Assembly (NCBI RefSeq): GCF_900207585.1
Contig: NZ_OAOP01000001.1
Span: forward strand, 62,001-126,000
Length of the DNA stretch: 64,000 nucleotides
Origin: Bacillus oleivorans
GTDB taxonomy: Bacteria; Bacillota; Bacilli; Bacillales; JC228
Direction: 5' to 3'
The position numbers were made by a program, and so were the translations under genes. Of the stretch, positions 24,506 through 33,082 are shown piece after piece. Under the pieces are notes generated by a model. The model did not search any database. It saw nothing but the letters and a program-made list of their open reading frames with translations, and was not told where the DNA came from. Positions within the stretch are counted from its first letter, which is position 1. The number at the start of each line of letters is the position of its first letter.

Positions 24506-25795
24506 ATGGAGAACAACGTAAATAAAAAGGTTTTAATTGCTAGTTTAGTAGGAAGTTCCATTGAGTGGTTTGACTATTTTCTTTATGGCACCGTGGCAGC
24601 CCTTGTATTTAATCAGGCATTTTTCCCAAGTGAGGATCCAACTATCGGTACTATGCTTGCTTATGCTACTTTTGCATTGTCTTTCTTCATACGTCCGTTA
24701 GGTGGAATTATTTTTAGTCATATTGGGGATCGGATCGGACGGAAAAAAACGCTTGTCCTCACCCTTTCTTTTATGGGAGGGGCTACCGTACTCATGGGAG
24801 TACTGCCAACTTACGAATCAATAGGCATAGCAGCACCAATCCTATTAATTGTTTTGCGGCTGATACAAGGAATTGGACTTGGAGGAGAATGGGGAGGTGC
24901 TCTTCTTTTAGCAGTCGAGTATGCACCGAAAAACAAACGCGGCCTTTTTGGAAGTATTCCGCAAATGGGTGTTACCATCGGTATGCTGTTAGGAACATTG
25001 TCATTATCGATTATGACGCTGCTGCCTGAAGAGGCCTTTATGACGTGGGGCTGGAGGGTTCCATTTATTTTGAGTGCCCTGCTTGTTATTTTCGGACTAT
25101 GGATCCGTAAGGGCATTGATGAAACACCTTCTTTTAAAAAGTCCCAAGAAAAAGGAGAAATCGCAAAAGTTCCTTTCTTGGAAACAATGCGGACGCACTG
25201 GAAGGAAGTTCTGATTGCGGTTGGAGCAAAAGTAGTAGAGACGGCACCGTTTTATATTTTTGGAACCTTTATCGTCTCCTACGCAACTACACAGTTAGGG
25301 TTCTCAAGAACCATTACATTAAGTGCAGTTACGATTGCGACTATTGTTACAACCCTATTAATCCCAATCATGGGGAATCTGTCAGATAAGATTGGCCGCA
25401 AGAAGCTCTATGTAGGCGGAACGATTTTTATGATTCTGTATGCGTTCCCTTATTTCTGGCTGCTTAACCAAGGTTCGGCTATCTTCCTGATCCTGGCTAC
25501 TGTATTAGGTCTTGGGGTTATTTGGGCTCCGATTACAGCTGTACTTGGTACGATGTTTTCTGAGATCTTTAAAACCAATGTGCGCTATACAGGGATTTCA
25601 CTCGGATACCAAATTGGCGCGGCTGTAGCTGGAGGGACCGCACCACTTGTGGCAACAGCACTGCTAAATGCATATAACAATTCATATGTACCAGTTGCCT
25701 TGTATATTATTTTGGCATCTATTATCTCACTGATTGCCGTTTCGGCAGTCCGTGACCGTAATAACCAAGATTTAGACGCAGAAGATGCTGCATAA
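24506..25795 (+). CDS. MFS metabolite:proton symporter (MHS family)
   Basis: 429 residues with 12 membrane helices. The signature GSSIEWFDYFLYGTVAALVF at the N-terminus, SHIGDRIGRKKTLV (motif A) and RLIQGIGLGGEWGGALLLAVEY are characteristic of the MHS group (ShiA, ProP, KgtP). These import organic acids or compatible solutes with protons. The substrate is not clear. ATG 24506 is chosen since GGGAGGTG lies just upstream. The next gene is an ornithine-cyclodeaminase-like enzyme, which may process the imported compound. Confidence 0.88.
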   Translation: MENNVNKKVLIASLVGSSIEWFDYFLYGTVAALVFNQAFFPSEDPTIGTMLAYATFALSFFIRPLGGIIFSHIGDRIGRKKTLVLTLSFMGGATVLMGVLPTYESIGIAAPILLIVLRLIQGIGLGGEWGGALLLAVEYAPKNKRGLFGSIPQMGVTIGMLLGTLSLSIMTLLPEEAFMTWGWRVPFILSALLVIFGLWIRKGIDETPSFKKSQEKGEIAKVPFLETMRTHWKEVLIAVGAKVVETAPFYIFGTFIVSYATTQLGFSRTITLSAVTIATIVTTLLIPIMGNLSDKIGRKKLYVGGTIFMILYAFPYFWLLNQGSAIFLILATVLGLGVIWAPITAVLGTMFSEIFKTNVRYTGISLGYQIGAAVAGGTAPLVATALLNAYNNSYVPVALYIILASIISLIAVSAVRDRNNQDLDAEDAA

Positions 25796-25808
25796 CATAA
25801 TCTAAGGA

Positions 25809-25834
25809 GGAATCGCCTTGTGCGATTCCTTTTT
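25809..25834 (+). terminator. Terminator between the MHS and OCD-like genes
   Basis: GGAATCGC pairs with GCGATTCC around CTTGT, then TTTTT. Confidence 0.8.
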
Positions 25835-25857
25835 GCTAAAGGGGAGATCATAATACC

Positions 25858-26850
25858 GTGCTATTATTATCAGAACAACAAATCCGATCCATTTATACGA
25901 TGAAAGACGCCATTCAAGATGTTGAATCGGCTTTGCGTGATTATACGGAAGGTAAAATTCTAAACCCTCAACGAACTGTTCTTGATCTTCCTGAACAAAA
26001 TGCCTCCTCTCTTTATATGCCGAGTGCCATGGAATCTGCAGGAAAAATGGCAGTAAAAGTGGTCACAATCTTTCCAAACAATCCATTCCAGGGAAAGAAA
26101 ACCACACAGGGAATCATAGTGTTGAGTGACACCAATACAGGTGAACATCTAGCTTGTTTAAATGCTTCTTACTTAACGAGATTGCGAACAGGAGCCGTAA
26201 GTGGAATTGCAACCAAATATCTTGCTAAAGAATCTGCCTCCGATGTTGCAGTTATCGGGTGCGGGGCTATGGCAAAAGAACAGCTTCAGGCCGTTCTTGA
26301 GGTGCGAAATATAAGGTCGATTATGCTTTACAATCGGACGAAAGAAAAGGCTAAGAATTTTGCTGAAAAAATTAAAGAGATTAACCCTATATATAATGGC
26401 TTGATTACGATCATGAATGATGCTGATGAAGCTGTTTCAAGGGCTGAAATTGTTATTTGCAGTACCCGCTCGGAAACACCTGTTTTTTCAGGGGAAGTCC
26501 TCAGAAAAGGGACTCACATTAATGGCGTAGGTTCCTATCTTCCCCATATGCAGGAGGTTGATGAGGAGACACTGTCCCGATGTTCGAAGATCGTCGTGGA
26601 TACGCTAGAAGGCGTGAAGGATGAGGCAGGGGATTTCATTATCCCAGCAAATAAGGGAGTCTGGAATTTCTCAATGATCGATGGGGAAATTGGCGAACTC
26701 GCTGCAGGACAAATTAAAGGGCGAGAAAGCGACGAGGAAATTACTTTCTTCAAATCAGTTGGGATGGCTTATTTTGATTTGGCTGTTGCAGCAGCTGCTT
26801 ATGAAAAGGCGAAAAGAGCAGGCATCGGGGTTACTGTAGAAATAGGATGA
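25858..26850 (+). CDS. Ornithine cyclodeaminase/mu-crystallin family enzyme
   Basis: 330 residues. The family features are KVVTIFPNNP and TTQGIIVLSDTNTGEHLACL in the N-terminal substrate domain, ASYLTRLRTGAVSGIATKYLA before the Rossmann domain, and the NAD loop VAVIGCGAMAKEQLQAV (about 131-147). Members act as ornithine cyclodeaminase, alanine dehydrogenase, lysine or ketimine reductase. The exact reaction cannot be decided. The start is GTG 25858, with AGGGGAG some 11 bases upstream. It lies directly after an organic-solute symporter, although a terminator separates them. Confidence 0.85.
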   Translation: MLLLSEQQIRSIYTMKDAIQDVESALRDYTEGKILNPQRTVLDLPEQNASSLYMPSAMESAGKMAVKVVTIFPNNPFQGKKTTQGIIVLSDTNTGEHLACLNASYLTRLRTGAVSGIATKYLAKESASDVAVIGCGAMAKEQLQAVLEVRNIRSIMLYNRTKEKAKNFAEKIKEINPIYNGLITIMNDADEAVSRAEIVICSTRSETPVFSGEVLRKGTHINGVGSYLPHMQEVDEETLSRCSKIVVDTLEGVKDEAGDFIIPANKGVWNFSMIDGEIGELAAGQIKGRESDEEITFFKSVGMAYFDLAVAAAAYEKAKRAGIGVTVEIG

Positions 26851-26919
26851 TTGAATATCGAGGTATGAATTATGTATCCTTAATTAAGGAATTTTAAAAT
26901 TTTATTGGGAGATATATAA

Positions 26920-27471
26920 ATGGATAAAGTCATAGAATCTTATTTTCAAGATCTTGAATCCCAAGATAAAAACATACAATATAAAGCTTACCAACAAATA
27001 ATGACTGCTACTGAAGAAAAAGTGGACTGGGCATATGAGGTTTGGGATCGGTTGAAGAATAATTTAACTGACCGAGATAACCACAAACGGTCACAAGCAG
27101 TCCAATTTCTTTGCAATTTGGCAAAAAGTGACCCTGAGGGAAGGCTACTTGAAGATTTCCATGCCATATGGGAAGTCACCAAGGATCAAAAATTCGTAAC
27201 GGCAAGACATAGTCTGCAATCGATATGGAAGATTGGCCTTGCAGGAACAGTGCAAAAAGAGTTGGTATTAAAATCTCTAGCAAGTCGGTTTATAAATAGT
27301 ACTCATGAAAAAAACTTCACACTAATTCGATTTGATATTATTCAAAGCCTAAGGAATTTGTCTGACGAAATAAAGGATGAAAAGGTTAAACAAATAGCCT
27401 TAGAATTAATTGAAAAAGAGGAAGATCCAAAGTATAAAAAGAAATATGCTTCCGTATGGAAAAATGTTTAG
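26920..27471 (+). CDS. All-helical HEAT-repeat-like protein
   Basis: 183 residues, predicted almost entirely helical, with repeated amphipathic pairs such as NHKRSQAVQFLCNLAKSDPEG and FTLIRFDIIQSLRNLSDEIKD, typical of HEAT/ARM scaffolds. No catalytic motif is seen and the function is unknown. ATG 26920 follows a GGGAGAT site. A 1.25-kb insertion element begins 16 bases after its stop and separates it from the hairpin at 28738 that probably used to end it. Confidence 0.6.
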   Translation: MDKVIESYFQDLESQDKNIQYKAYQQIMTATEEKVDWAYEVWDRLKNNLTDRDNHKRSQAVQFLCNLAKSDPEGRLLEDFHAIWEVTKDQKFVTARHSLQSIWKIGLAGTVQKELVLKSLASRFINSTHEKNFTLIRFDIIQSLRNLSDEIKDEKVKQIALELIEKEEDPKYKKKYASVWKNV

Positions 27472-27831
27472 CAAACTACTTAATAAAAGGCTATGTTAAA
27501 CAACGTTTAATGACCTTACAAATACCCCTCTGCAACGAACGAGGATACCTCATATTTGGATTCGTTTTATTGAATAGCAAGGAATATGAGAATACAGCGG
27601 CGAATAAGAAGAATATGTTGGTTAAATCGTGCCTGTTTACTGTGACCGACACGAACACCAAACTTCGGCTTTCTGCTTATTCTTGTTAAGCTAAGGGCAG
27701 AAGTGTTTAATCTACCATCCTCCGTTAAACTAAAGTTGAATTCGGTCAGGACCGGACTGTGCACATTAGCAATCCAAGAGAAACCGGGCCTGCTGTTGTA
27801 TGATAAAATGTAGACATAAAGGAGGCTACAT

Positions 27832-28383
27832 ATGGGACGTATAATCCTGATGATGAATGTGACACTGGACGGTTGCTGTGACCACACGCAGGTGATTGCG
27901 GATGAGGAGCTCCACCAGTATACGGTGGACCTAATGGACCAGTCCGATGGTCTGCTTTTTGGACGTAAAATCTACCAGCTGATGGAAAGTGCCTGGCCAG
28001 CCATTGCCAGCAGCGGCGACGGACCTCAATTCATGGTCGACTTCGCACGCAAGCTCGATCGGAAACCCAAGTACGTCTTCTCGCGGACACTGGATCACGT
28101 GTCGTGGCAGAACTCTTTCTTGTTGAAGGGGCCCGTTTCCGAAGAGGTGCCACAGCTTACGGCAGAAGGGAAGAACCTAGTCGTTAACGGCGGTCCCGGC
28201 CTCGGTTCCACCCTGGCACAACTAGGCTTGGTGGATGAGTATCACTTCCTGGTACAGCCAATCGTTGCCGGACGTGGCCCCCAATTATTGGGGGGAGTTC
28301 ATGATCGACTGAATCTGAAGCTGAGCGGGACCAAATCCTTCGGCTCCGGCGTTGTGCTGCTCCGATATACGCCCGTTCGTTGA
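27832..28383 (+). CDS. Dihydrofolate reductase/RibD C-terminal family protein
   Basis: 183 residues. IILMMNVTLDGCCDHTQVIADEE opens the RibD_C/DHFR-like fold, LLFGRKIYQLM and NLVVNGGPGLGSTLAQLGLVDEYHF are the NADPH-binding and core regions, and VQPIVAGRGPQLLGG completes the signature. The family (YwjB/YyaP-like) comprises reductases of unknown substrate. AAAGGAGG lies before ATG 27832. Codon use (CTG, GTC, GGC, CAC) and GC content differ from its neighbours, and it sits inside a TIR-bounded element, so acquisition from a GC-richer relative is likely. Confidence 0.85.
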   Translation: MGRIILMMNVTLDGCCDHTQVIADEELHQYTVDLMDQSDGLLFGRKIYQLMESAWPAIASSGDGPQFMVDFARKLDRKPKYVFSRTLDHVSWQNSFLLKGPVSEEVPQLTAEGKNLVVNGGPGLGSTLAQLGLVDEYHFLVQPIVAGRGPQLLGGVHDRLNLKLSGTKSFGSGVVLLRYTPVR

Positions 28384-28441
28384 CTGCTTGGCTGATTACT
28401 GCGGCTTGGCACTGCCAAACGAATACGTACGAGCACAAGAT

Positions 28442-28470
28442 GAAGCCGGCAAACATTTGTCGGCTGCTTC
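28442..28470 (+). terminator. Hairpin after the cargo gene
   Basis: GAAGCCGGC...GTCGGCTGCTTC forms a GC-rich stem 58 bases after the stop; it has no long T run, so its strength is uncertain. Confidence 0.45.
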
Positions 28471-28669
28471 GTCTATATCTCGAGGAGCATCTCTGTTCCA
28501 ACCTGGTAGGGTAGGATATAGTTAATGTGGTGACAGACAGATCTTTCCTCCGCTGAGCCACCTGTTGTGACAAGCTGCCTACGGTGGAGCAGGAGGTCAA
28601 TACGATGAGCGAAGGAAACAGACAACCCTACATCAGTTTGTTAAGCTAACGGGAAACGATAGCTCAATA

Positions 28670-28695
28670 AACCGCCTTTTTATCAAGGCGGTTTT
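28670..28695 (+). terminator. Terminator near the right end of the element
   Basis: AACCGCCTT pairs with AAGGCGGTT, then TTCTT. AACGATA (28655) and TATCGTT (28698) extend the pairing outside it. Confidence 0.6.
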
Positions 28696-28737
28696 CTTAT
28701 CGTTAAAAATCAACATTAGAATTTAACATAGCCTAAT

Positions 28738-28784
28738 AAAAAAGTGTGTTTTGGGAAGTAAACTCCCTAAGACACACTTTTTCT
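28738..28784. terminator. Bidirectional terminator, probably shared before the insertion
   Basis: AAAAAGTGTGT pairs with ACACACTTTTT, with an inner GGGA/TCCC pairing. It now serves the minus-strand MFS gene; before the 27488-28734 insertion it probably also ended the HEAT-like gene. Confidence 0.8.
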
Positions 28785-29952
28785 ATATTCCAATCGAAAG
28801 TTTTTTTTCTTGCACCGTGTAAATTCGATATAAAAGCAAGGCAGTCACCGATAAAATAATGCCTGAAATATAAGGTAAACCAATGGTAATAGAAAAGAGC
28901 CAGCCTCCTAAAGGCGGTCCGATAATTCTTCCGAGTGAATCAAAAGACGATAAAAGTCCGGTGGTACTGCCATGACCTGATTTTGACCGCTTTGTTAATA
29001 AAGAGGAAACACTTGGACGAATCACACCATTCCCAACACCAAAGATCGTTAAGAAAATGGCAGCTGTTATAAAATTATCAACAAATAAGATAAGGAAAAA
29101 GCCGAGTGCTGAAATGGCAATTCCAATCTGAATCACAAAACCTTCTCCAAATTTTTTTGTTAATCTTCCCACTGCTCCGCCTTGTACAATCGCTCCTGAA
29201 AGCCCCATAATCATAAAAATATAGCCTAAATCAACTGAGCCTAAGCCAGCTTTTTTAGCTGCGAAGTAAGCGAAGGTCGCTTCTAAGCCGGATAGGGATA
29301 GTGAGATGAATAGCTGAAGAAAAAACAAAAACGATAAAGGGCCATTTAATGCTTGTAGTAATGGCGCTTTTTTACGAGAATTGTTATTTTTATCTTCCAT
29401 ATGTAAGGATTCCTTTAAAACGAATAGAACAAGAAGAAACGTTACTAAAGAAGAAAATCCTGCCAGGTAAAAAGGCATATGTAGGCTTTCTTGCGAAAAC
29501 ACGCCACCAATTGCAGGACCAAAAATAAACCCCATCCCGACAGAAGCTCCAATGATTCCCATTCCTTTGCCGCGGTCTTCTTCTGAAGTAATATCAGCGA
29601 CATACGCCATGACTGTCGGCATGTTAGCAGACGATAAAAATCCTCCGATAATTCTTGCAGCAAATAGCATCCATAGTTGAGTGGATATTGCCATCAGGAA
29701 AAAAGAAAGGGATAATCCAATAATCCCTATCATTATAACGGGCTTCCTTCCAATCCGGTCAGAAATTCTCCCCCACATCGGTGCAAAAAGCAGCTGCATA
29801 AAAGAATAAACTGCCATTAAAAGTCCGAGCTGGGTAGGAGATGCCCCCATTTCTTCCGCATAAAAGGGCATAACAGGTATAATAATTCCAAATCCCACCA
29901 TCACAAGAAACATGACAGCGAAGAGAATCGGTAAAGCTTTTTTAGATTCCAA
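28783..29952 (-). CDS. MFS multidrug/tetracycline-type efflux transporter
   Basis: 389 residues, 12 membrane helices. PILFAVMFLVMVGFGIIIPVMPFY opens helix 1, GRISDRIGRKPVIMIG is motif A, and GASVGMGFIFGPAIGG is antiporter motif C, which marks proton-driven exporters of the DHA1 group (TetA, Bmr-like). Drug specificity is unknown. The start is TTG 29952, with GGAGTG ten bases upstream. It is a single gene. The 406 bases upstream (29953-30358) contain no gene or element that I can identify. Confidence 0.85.
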   Translation of the reverse strand: MESKKALPILFAVMFLVMVGFGIIIPVMPFYAEEMGASPTQLGLLMAVYSFMQLLFAPMWGRISDRIGRKPVIMIGIIGLSLSFFLMAISTQLWMLFAARIIGGFLSSANMPTVMAYVADITSEEDRGKGMGIIGASVGMGFIFGPAIGGVFSQESLHMPFYLAGFSSLVTFLLVLFVLKESLHMEDKNNNSRKKAPLLQALNGPLSFLFFLQLFISLSLSGLEATFAYFAAKKAGLGSVDLGYIFMIMGLSGAIVQGGAVGRLTKKFGEGFVIQIGIAISALGFFLILFVDNFITAAIFLTIFGVGNGVIRPSVSSLLTKRSKSGHGSTTGLLSSFDSLGRIIGPPLGGWLFSITIGLPYISGIILSVTALLLYRIYTVQEKKLSIGI

Positions 29953-30358
29953 TTAAGGTTCACTCCAATATAACGGACTATTTCTTTTCTATCATAGAGT
30001 AAAAGAATTTGGAATGCGAGTCTAGTTTTTACTAGTTTGCTGCAAAAAACGAGTGATTACGAAACAAATTTTAACAAAAAGAAACAGTTCCTTAAACGAT
30101 TCCTTAAATATTTCCATTTTGTTTGTAGAGTTTCTCCATACTTCAAATGGAAGGCCATAATGACTAATTAAGGAAATATTATTATTTATCGGTCATATTG
30201 AAAAACAAGCTTTTTACCACCTGCTTTTTAGAGCGTATGGGTTACAATAATAAAAACGTTTCTTTTTCATAACGCAAAATGAAAATAATGGGAATATCGA
30301 ATGTTTCAAAAAAGGAGACATTCAAATCAAATAAATACCGTAAAAGGAGTGGTTCAAA

Positions 30359-31318
30359 TTGTCTGAACAATACAAGCTGGCGACCTTTGCAGGGGGCTGT
30401 TTCTGGTGTATGGTTTCTCCATTTGATGAACAGCCTGGAATTAAAGAAGTCATTTCAGGTTATACAGGCGGGCATAAAGAAAACCCTACCTATCAAGAAG
30501 TTTGTTCTGATACAACTGGACACTATGAGGCTGTTCAAATTAAATATGATCCTAAAGTCTTTCCCTATCAAAAGCTGTTGGAGCTTTTTTGGCAGCAAAT
30601 AGACCCGACTGATCCGGGAGGTCAGTTTAATGACCGTGGAATATCGTACAGAACAGCCATTTTTTATCATGATGAAGAACAAAAGAAACTGGCAGAGGAA
30701 TCGAAGCAGATGCTTGCAGAAAGCGGCCGCTTTAAGAAGCCTATAGTTACTGAAATTTTACCGGCAGGTCCGTTTTACAGGGCTGAAGAATATCATCAAG
30801 ATTATTATAAGAAGAATCCATTTCACTATAATCTCTATAAAGAAGGCTCTGGAAGGGCTCGTTTTATTCGCGAGAATTGGAAAAAACGCAAAAGTGACGA
30901 GCAATTACGAGAGGAACTCACCCCCCTGCAATATGAGGTAACTCAAAATAATGCAACAGAGCCGCCTTTTCAAAATGAATTTTGGAATAACACAGAAGAC
31001 GGAATCTATGTAGATATTATTTCAGGAGAGCCTCTCTTTAGTTCAACAGACCAATACGATGCTGGCTGTGGCTGGCCAAGCTTCACAAAACCATTGCGCC
31101 GCTCTGATCTTGAGGAAAGGTTAGATACATCATATGGAATGAGACGAATTGAAGTCCGCGCAAAAGAGTCAGACTCTCATCTAGGCCATGTTTTCGATGA
31201 CGGCCCTGGACCAGACCGCGCAAGATATTGTATAAATTCGGCTGCTCTCCGGTTTATTCCAAAAGATAAGCTTGAAGAAGAGGGATATGGTCAGTTTTTA
31301 AGCTTGTTCGATAAATAA
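30359..31318 (+). CDS. msrAB: Bifunctional peptide methionine sulfoxide reductase MsrA/MsrB
   Basis: 319 residues. Residues 1-165 are MsrA, with the catalytic GGCFWCM motif and [22 protein letters not shown]. Residues about 180-310 are MsrB, with [23 protein letters not shown] and the catalytic Cys in [11 protein letters not shown]. The two halves repair S- and R-methionine sulfoxide in proteins. The fusion order A-B is common in Gram-positives. The start is TTG 30359, with AAAGGAGTGG upstream. No signal peptide, so it is cytosolic. Confidence 0.95.
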   Translation: MSEQYKLATFAGGCFWCMVSPFDEQPGIKEVISGYTGGHKENPTYQEVCSDTTGHYEAVQIKYDPKVFPYQKLLELFWQQIDPTDPGGQFNDRGISYRTAIFYHDEEQKKLAEESKQMLAESGRFKKPIVTEILPAGPFYRAEEYHQDYYKKNPFHYNLYKEGSGRARFIRENWKKRKSDEQLREELTPLQYEVTQNNATEPPFQNEFWNNTEDGIYVDIISGEPLFSSTDQYDAGCGWPSFTKPLRRSDLEERLDTSYGMRRIEVRAKESDSHLGHVFDDGPGPDRARYCINSAALRFIPKDKLEEEGYGQFLSLFDK

Positions 31319-31328
31319 AATCTTTTAT

Positions 31329-31364
31329 AAGGGTCAGACCTCATTGGGGTCTGACCCTTGCTGT
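31329..31364 (+). terminator. Terminator of msrAB
   Basis: AAGGGTCAGACC pairs exactly with GGTCTGACCCTT. The GGGTCAGACC stem sequence recurs in the hairpin at 52563. Confidence 0.85.
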
Positions 31365-31435
31365 TATTCATATGTGTATATATGGTAGAATAATGCCACT
31401 ATAGATAAGATCAGGTTTTTTAGAGGTGAAAGCAA

Positions 31436-32803
31436 TTGATACATCTGCCAAAAGATTTTTTAGAAAAAATGAGAGAGTTACTGCAGGATGAATTTGAAGC
31501 TTTTCTTAATAGCTATGAAGAGGAACGGCAACAAGGGTTAAGAGTGAATACATTAAAGATTACGGTAGAAGAGTTTCAAACCTTGAGCCCTTTTACATTG
31601 AAGCCGATTCCTTGGGTCGAGGAAGGGTTTTTTTATAAAGATGAAGAGCGTCCCGGAAAACATCCATATCATGAGGCAGGACTTTATTATATTCAAGAAC
31701 CAAGTGCGATGGCGGCTGGTGAAATAGTCGATCCTAAGCCAGGAGAGAAAGTGTTGGATTTGTGTGCGGCACCTGGCGGAAAATCGACTCATATGGCAAG
31801 TAAAATGAAACAATCGGGGTTTTTATTAACGAATGAAATTCATCCAGCCCGGGCCAAAATTTTATCGCAAAACATTGAACGGATGGGAATAAGAAATGCT
31901 GTGGTTACGAATGAGACCCCTGAACGGTTAGCGAAAAGGTTTCCGAATTATTTCGACCGGATTATGGTTGATGCCCCGTGTTCTGGTGAAGGAATGTTTC
32001 GCAAGGACCCAGAAGCATGTTCAGAATGGAGTGTAGAAAATGTCGCAAAGTGTTCAATTCGCCAAATAGATATCCTGAACCAAGCAGCAGAGATGCTCCG
32101 GCCAGGCGGAAGGCTTGTTTATTCAACCTGTACGTTTGCCCCGGAAGAAAATGAGGGAGTTATTAGTCAATTTATTGTAGATAACCCTTCCTTTGAAATT
32201 GAAGAGACGAATATTTATGAAGGATTTTCTCGAGGACGCAAGGACTGGACTGAAGATAGAACAGCTGCTCTCGAAAAGACGATTAGGCTCTGGCCCCATA
32301 AACTCCAGGGTGAAGGGCACTATATCGCGGTTCTGCGAAAAACAGGGGGAGAGGATCCGCCAAAGCTAAAGAAGGCTGAAGTCTTAAAAGATCAAAAACC
32401 ACTAAAGGATTATGTTCAATTTGTAAAGGAGACATTACAGATCACTCCAAAGGGGCAATTCTTGTTATTTGGGGATCAATTATATCTGGTTCCTGACGAA
32501 ATGATTGCACTTCAAAACCTAAAAGTGCTTCGACCAGGCTGGCATTTAGGGACAATCAAAAAAAATCGGTTTGAACCATCTCATGCCATGGCATTGTCGT
32601 TAAAGGGGAAAGAGGTTCGCTATACATGGAATTTTGCTGCAGAATCCAAAGAACTTGCTGCTTATTTAAGAGGAGAATCAATCCCGGCGGCAGGGCCAAA
32701 AGGGTGGTATTTAGTCCAAGTCGATGGGTATTCAATTGGATGGGGAAAACTCTCAAATGGCATTTTAAAAAATCATTATCCTAAAGGGTTGAGGTGGATG
32801 TGA
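31436..32803 (+). CDS. RsmF/RsmB-type rRNA (cytosine-5) methyltransferase
   Basis: 455 residues. The SAM domain has LDLCAAPGGKSTHMA (about 104-118) and DAPCSGEGMFRKDPEACSEW, with one conserved cysteine. The catalytic Cys motif VYSTCTFAPEENEGVI follows. The C-terminal 150 residues (SHAMALSL, GWYLVQVDGYSIGWGKL) correspond to the RsmF PUA-like RNA-binding extension. It methylates a cytosine at C5, probably in 16S rRNA. The start is TTG 31436, with AGAGGTG upstream. Confidence 0.9.
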   Translation: MIHLPKDFLEKMRELLQDEFEAFLNSYEEERQQGLRVNTLKITVEEFQTLSPFTLKPIPWVEEGFFYKDEERPGKHPYHEAGLYYIQEPSAMAAGEIVDPKPGEKVLDLCAAPGGKSTHMASKMKQSGFLLTNEIHPARAKILSQNIERMGIRNAVVTNETPERLAKRFPNYFDRIMVDAPCSGEGMFRKDPEACSEWSVENVAKCSIRQIDILNQAAEMLRPGGRLVYSTCTFAPEENEGVISQFIVDNPSFEIEETNIYEGFSRGRKDWTEDRTAALEKTIRLWPHKLQGEGHYIAVLRKTGGEDPPKLKKAEVLKDQKPLKDYVQFVKETLQITPKGQFLLFGDQLYLVPDEMIALQNLKVLRPGWHLGTIKKNRFEPSHAMALSLKGKEVRYTWNFAAESKELAAYLRGESIPAAGPKGWYLVQVDGYSIGWGKLSNGILKNHYPKGLRWM

Positions 32804-32880
32804 AATAAGTTTTGGCGCAGATAAAAAGAGAAATGACGCTAAAATATAAAAACCCGCCAATTATGTCGGAATCCCTTCTC

Positions 32881-32914
32881 AAAAGCTGTTGATTCATTTC
32901 AACAGCTTTTTTTT
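32881..32914 (+). terminator. Terminator of the rRNA methyltransferase gene
   Basis: AAAAGCTGTTGA pairs with TCAACAGCTTTT, then TTTT. Confidence 0.88.
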
Positions 32915-33012
32915 GATAGAATTAAAATCCTCTTTTTGAAAGAGTAATTGTATTCAGATTTGAGACATAATAAATAAAAAGTAACTTTTTTAAATAACCC
33001 AGTTATTCTTAC

Positions 33013-33041
33013 TTGACTGATTGGATTAGTTAGAATAATAT
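33013..33041 (+). promoter_or_regulatory. Probable sigma-A promoter of tcyP
   Basis: TTGACT (33013) and TAATAT (33036) are 17 bases apart, 42 bases before the tcyP start. Confidence 0.45.
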
Positions 33042-33082
33042 ATCTCTCAGTAAAACAGAAAGATTGTATAGGAGGGGACATC

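Larger units (their letters stand above)
27488..28734. mobile_element. 1247-bp element with 13-bp TIRs and AATAAA target duplication, carrying a GC-rich gene
   Basis: AGGCTATGTTAAA (27488-27500) is repeated inverted at 28722-28734 (TTTAACATAGCCT). The hexamer AATAAA flanks both ends (27482-27487 and 28735-28740). The interior is visibly richer in GC than the surroundings (32 of 60 bases at 28021-28080) and contains one intact gene, a RibD/DHFR-like reductase. There is no transposase, so it would need help in trans. The left 330 bases show no gene I can support. A 12-bp direct repeat TTGTTAAGCTAA lies at 27683 and 28638 inside the element. Confidence 0.8.

Noticed and set aside
27456-27689. 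Plus-strand 77-codon frame spanning the left TIR
   Set aside because: It starts inside the HEAT-like gene and crosses the insertion junction, so it is an artefact of insertion.
27567-27887. Minus-strand 106-codon frame at the left side of the TIR element
   Set aside because: No ribosome binding site or recognisable domain, and it overlaps the promoter and start of the cargo gene.
28184-28600. Minus-strand 138-codon frame opposite the DHFR-like gene
   Set aside because: It lies antisense to the cargo gene and its hairpin; the GC-rich DNA has few stops by chance.
30279-30602. 107-codon frame overlapping the msrAB start
   Set aside because: It is out of frame with the clear MsrA domain and has no domain of its own.
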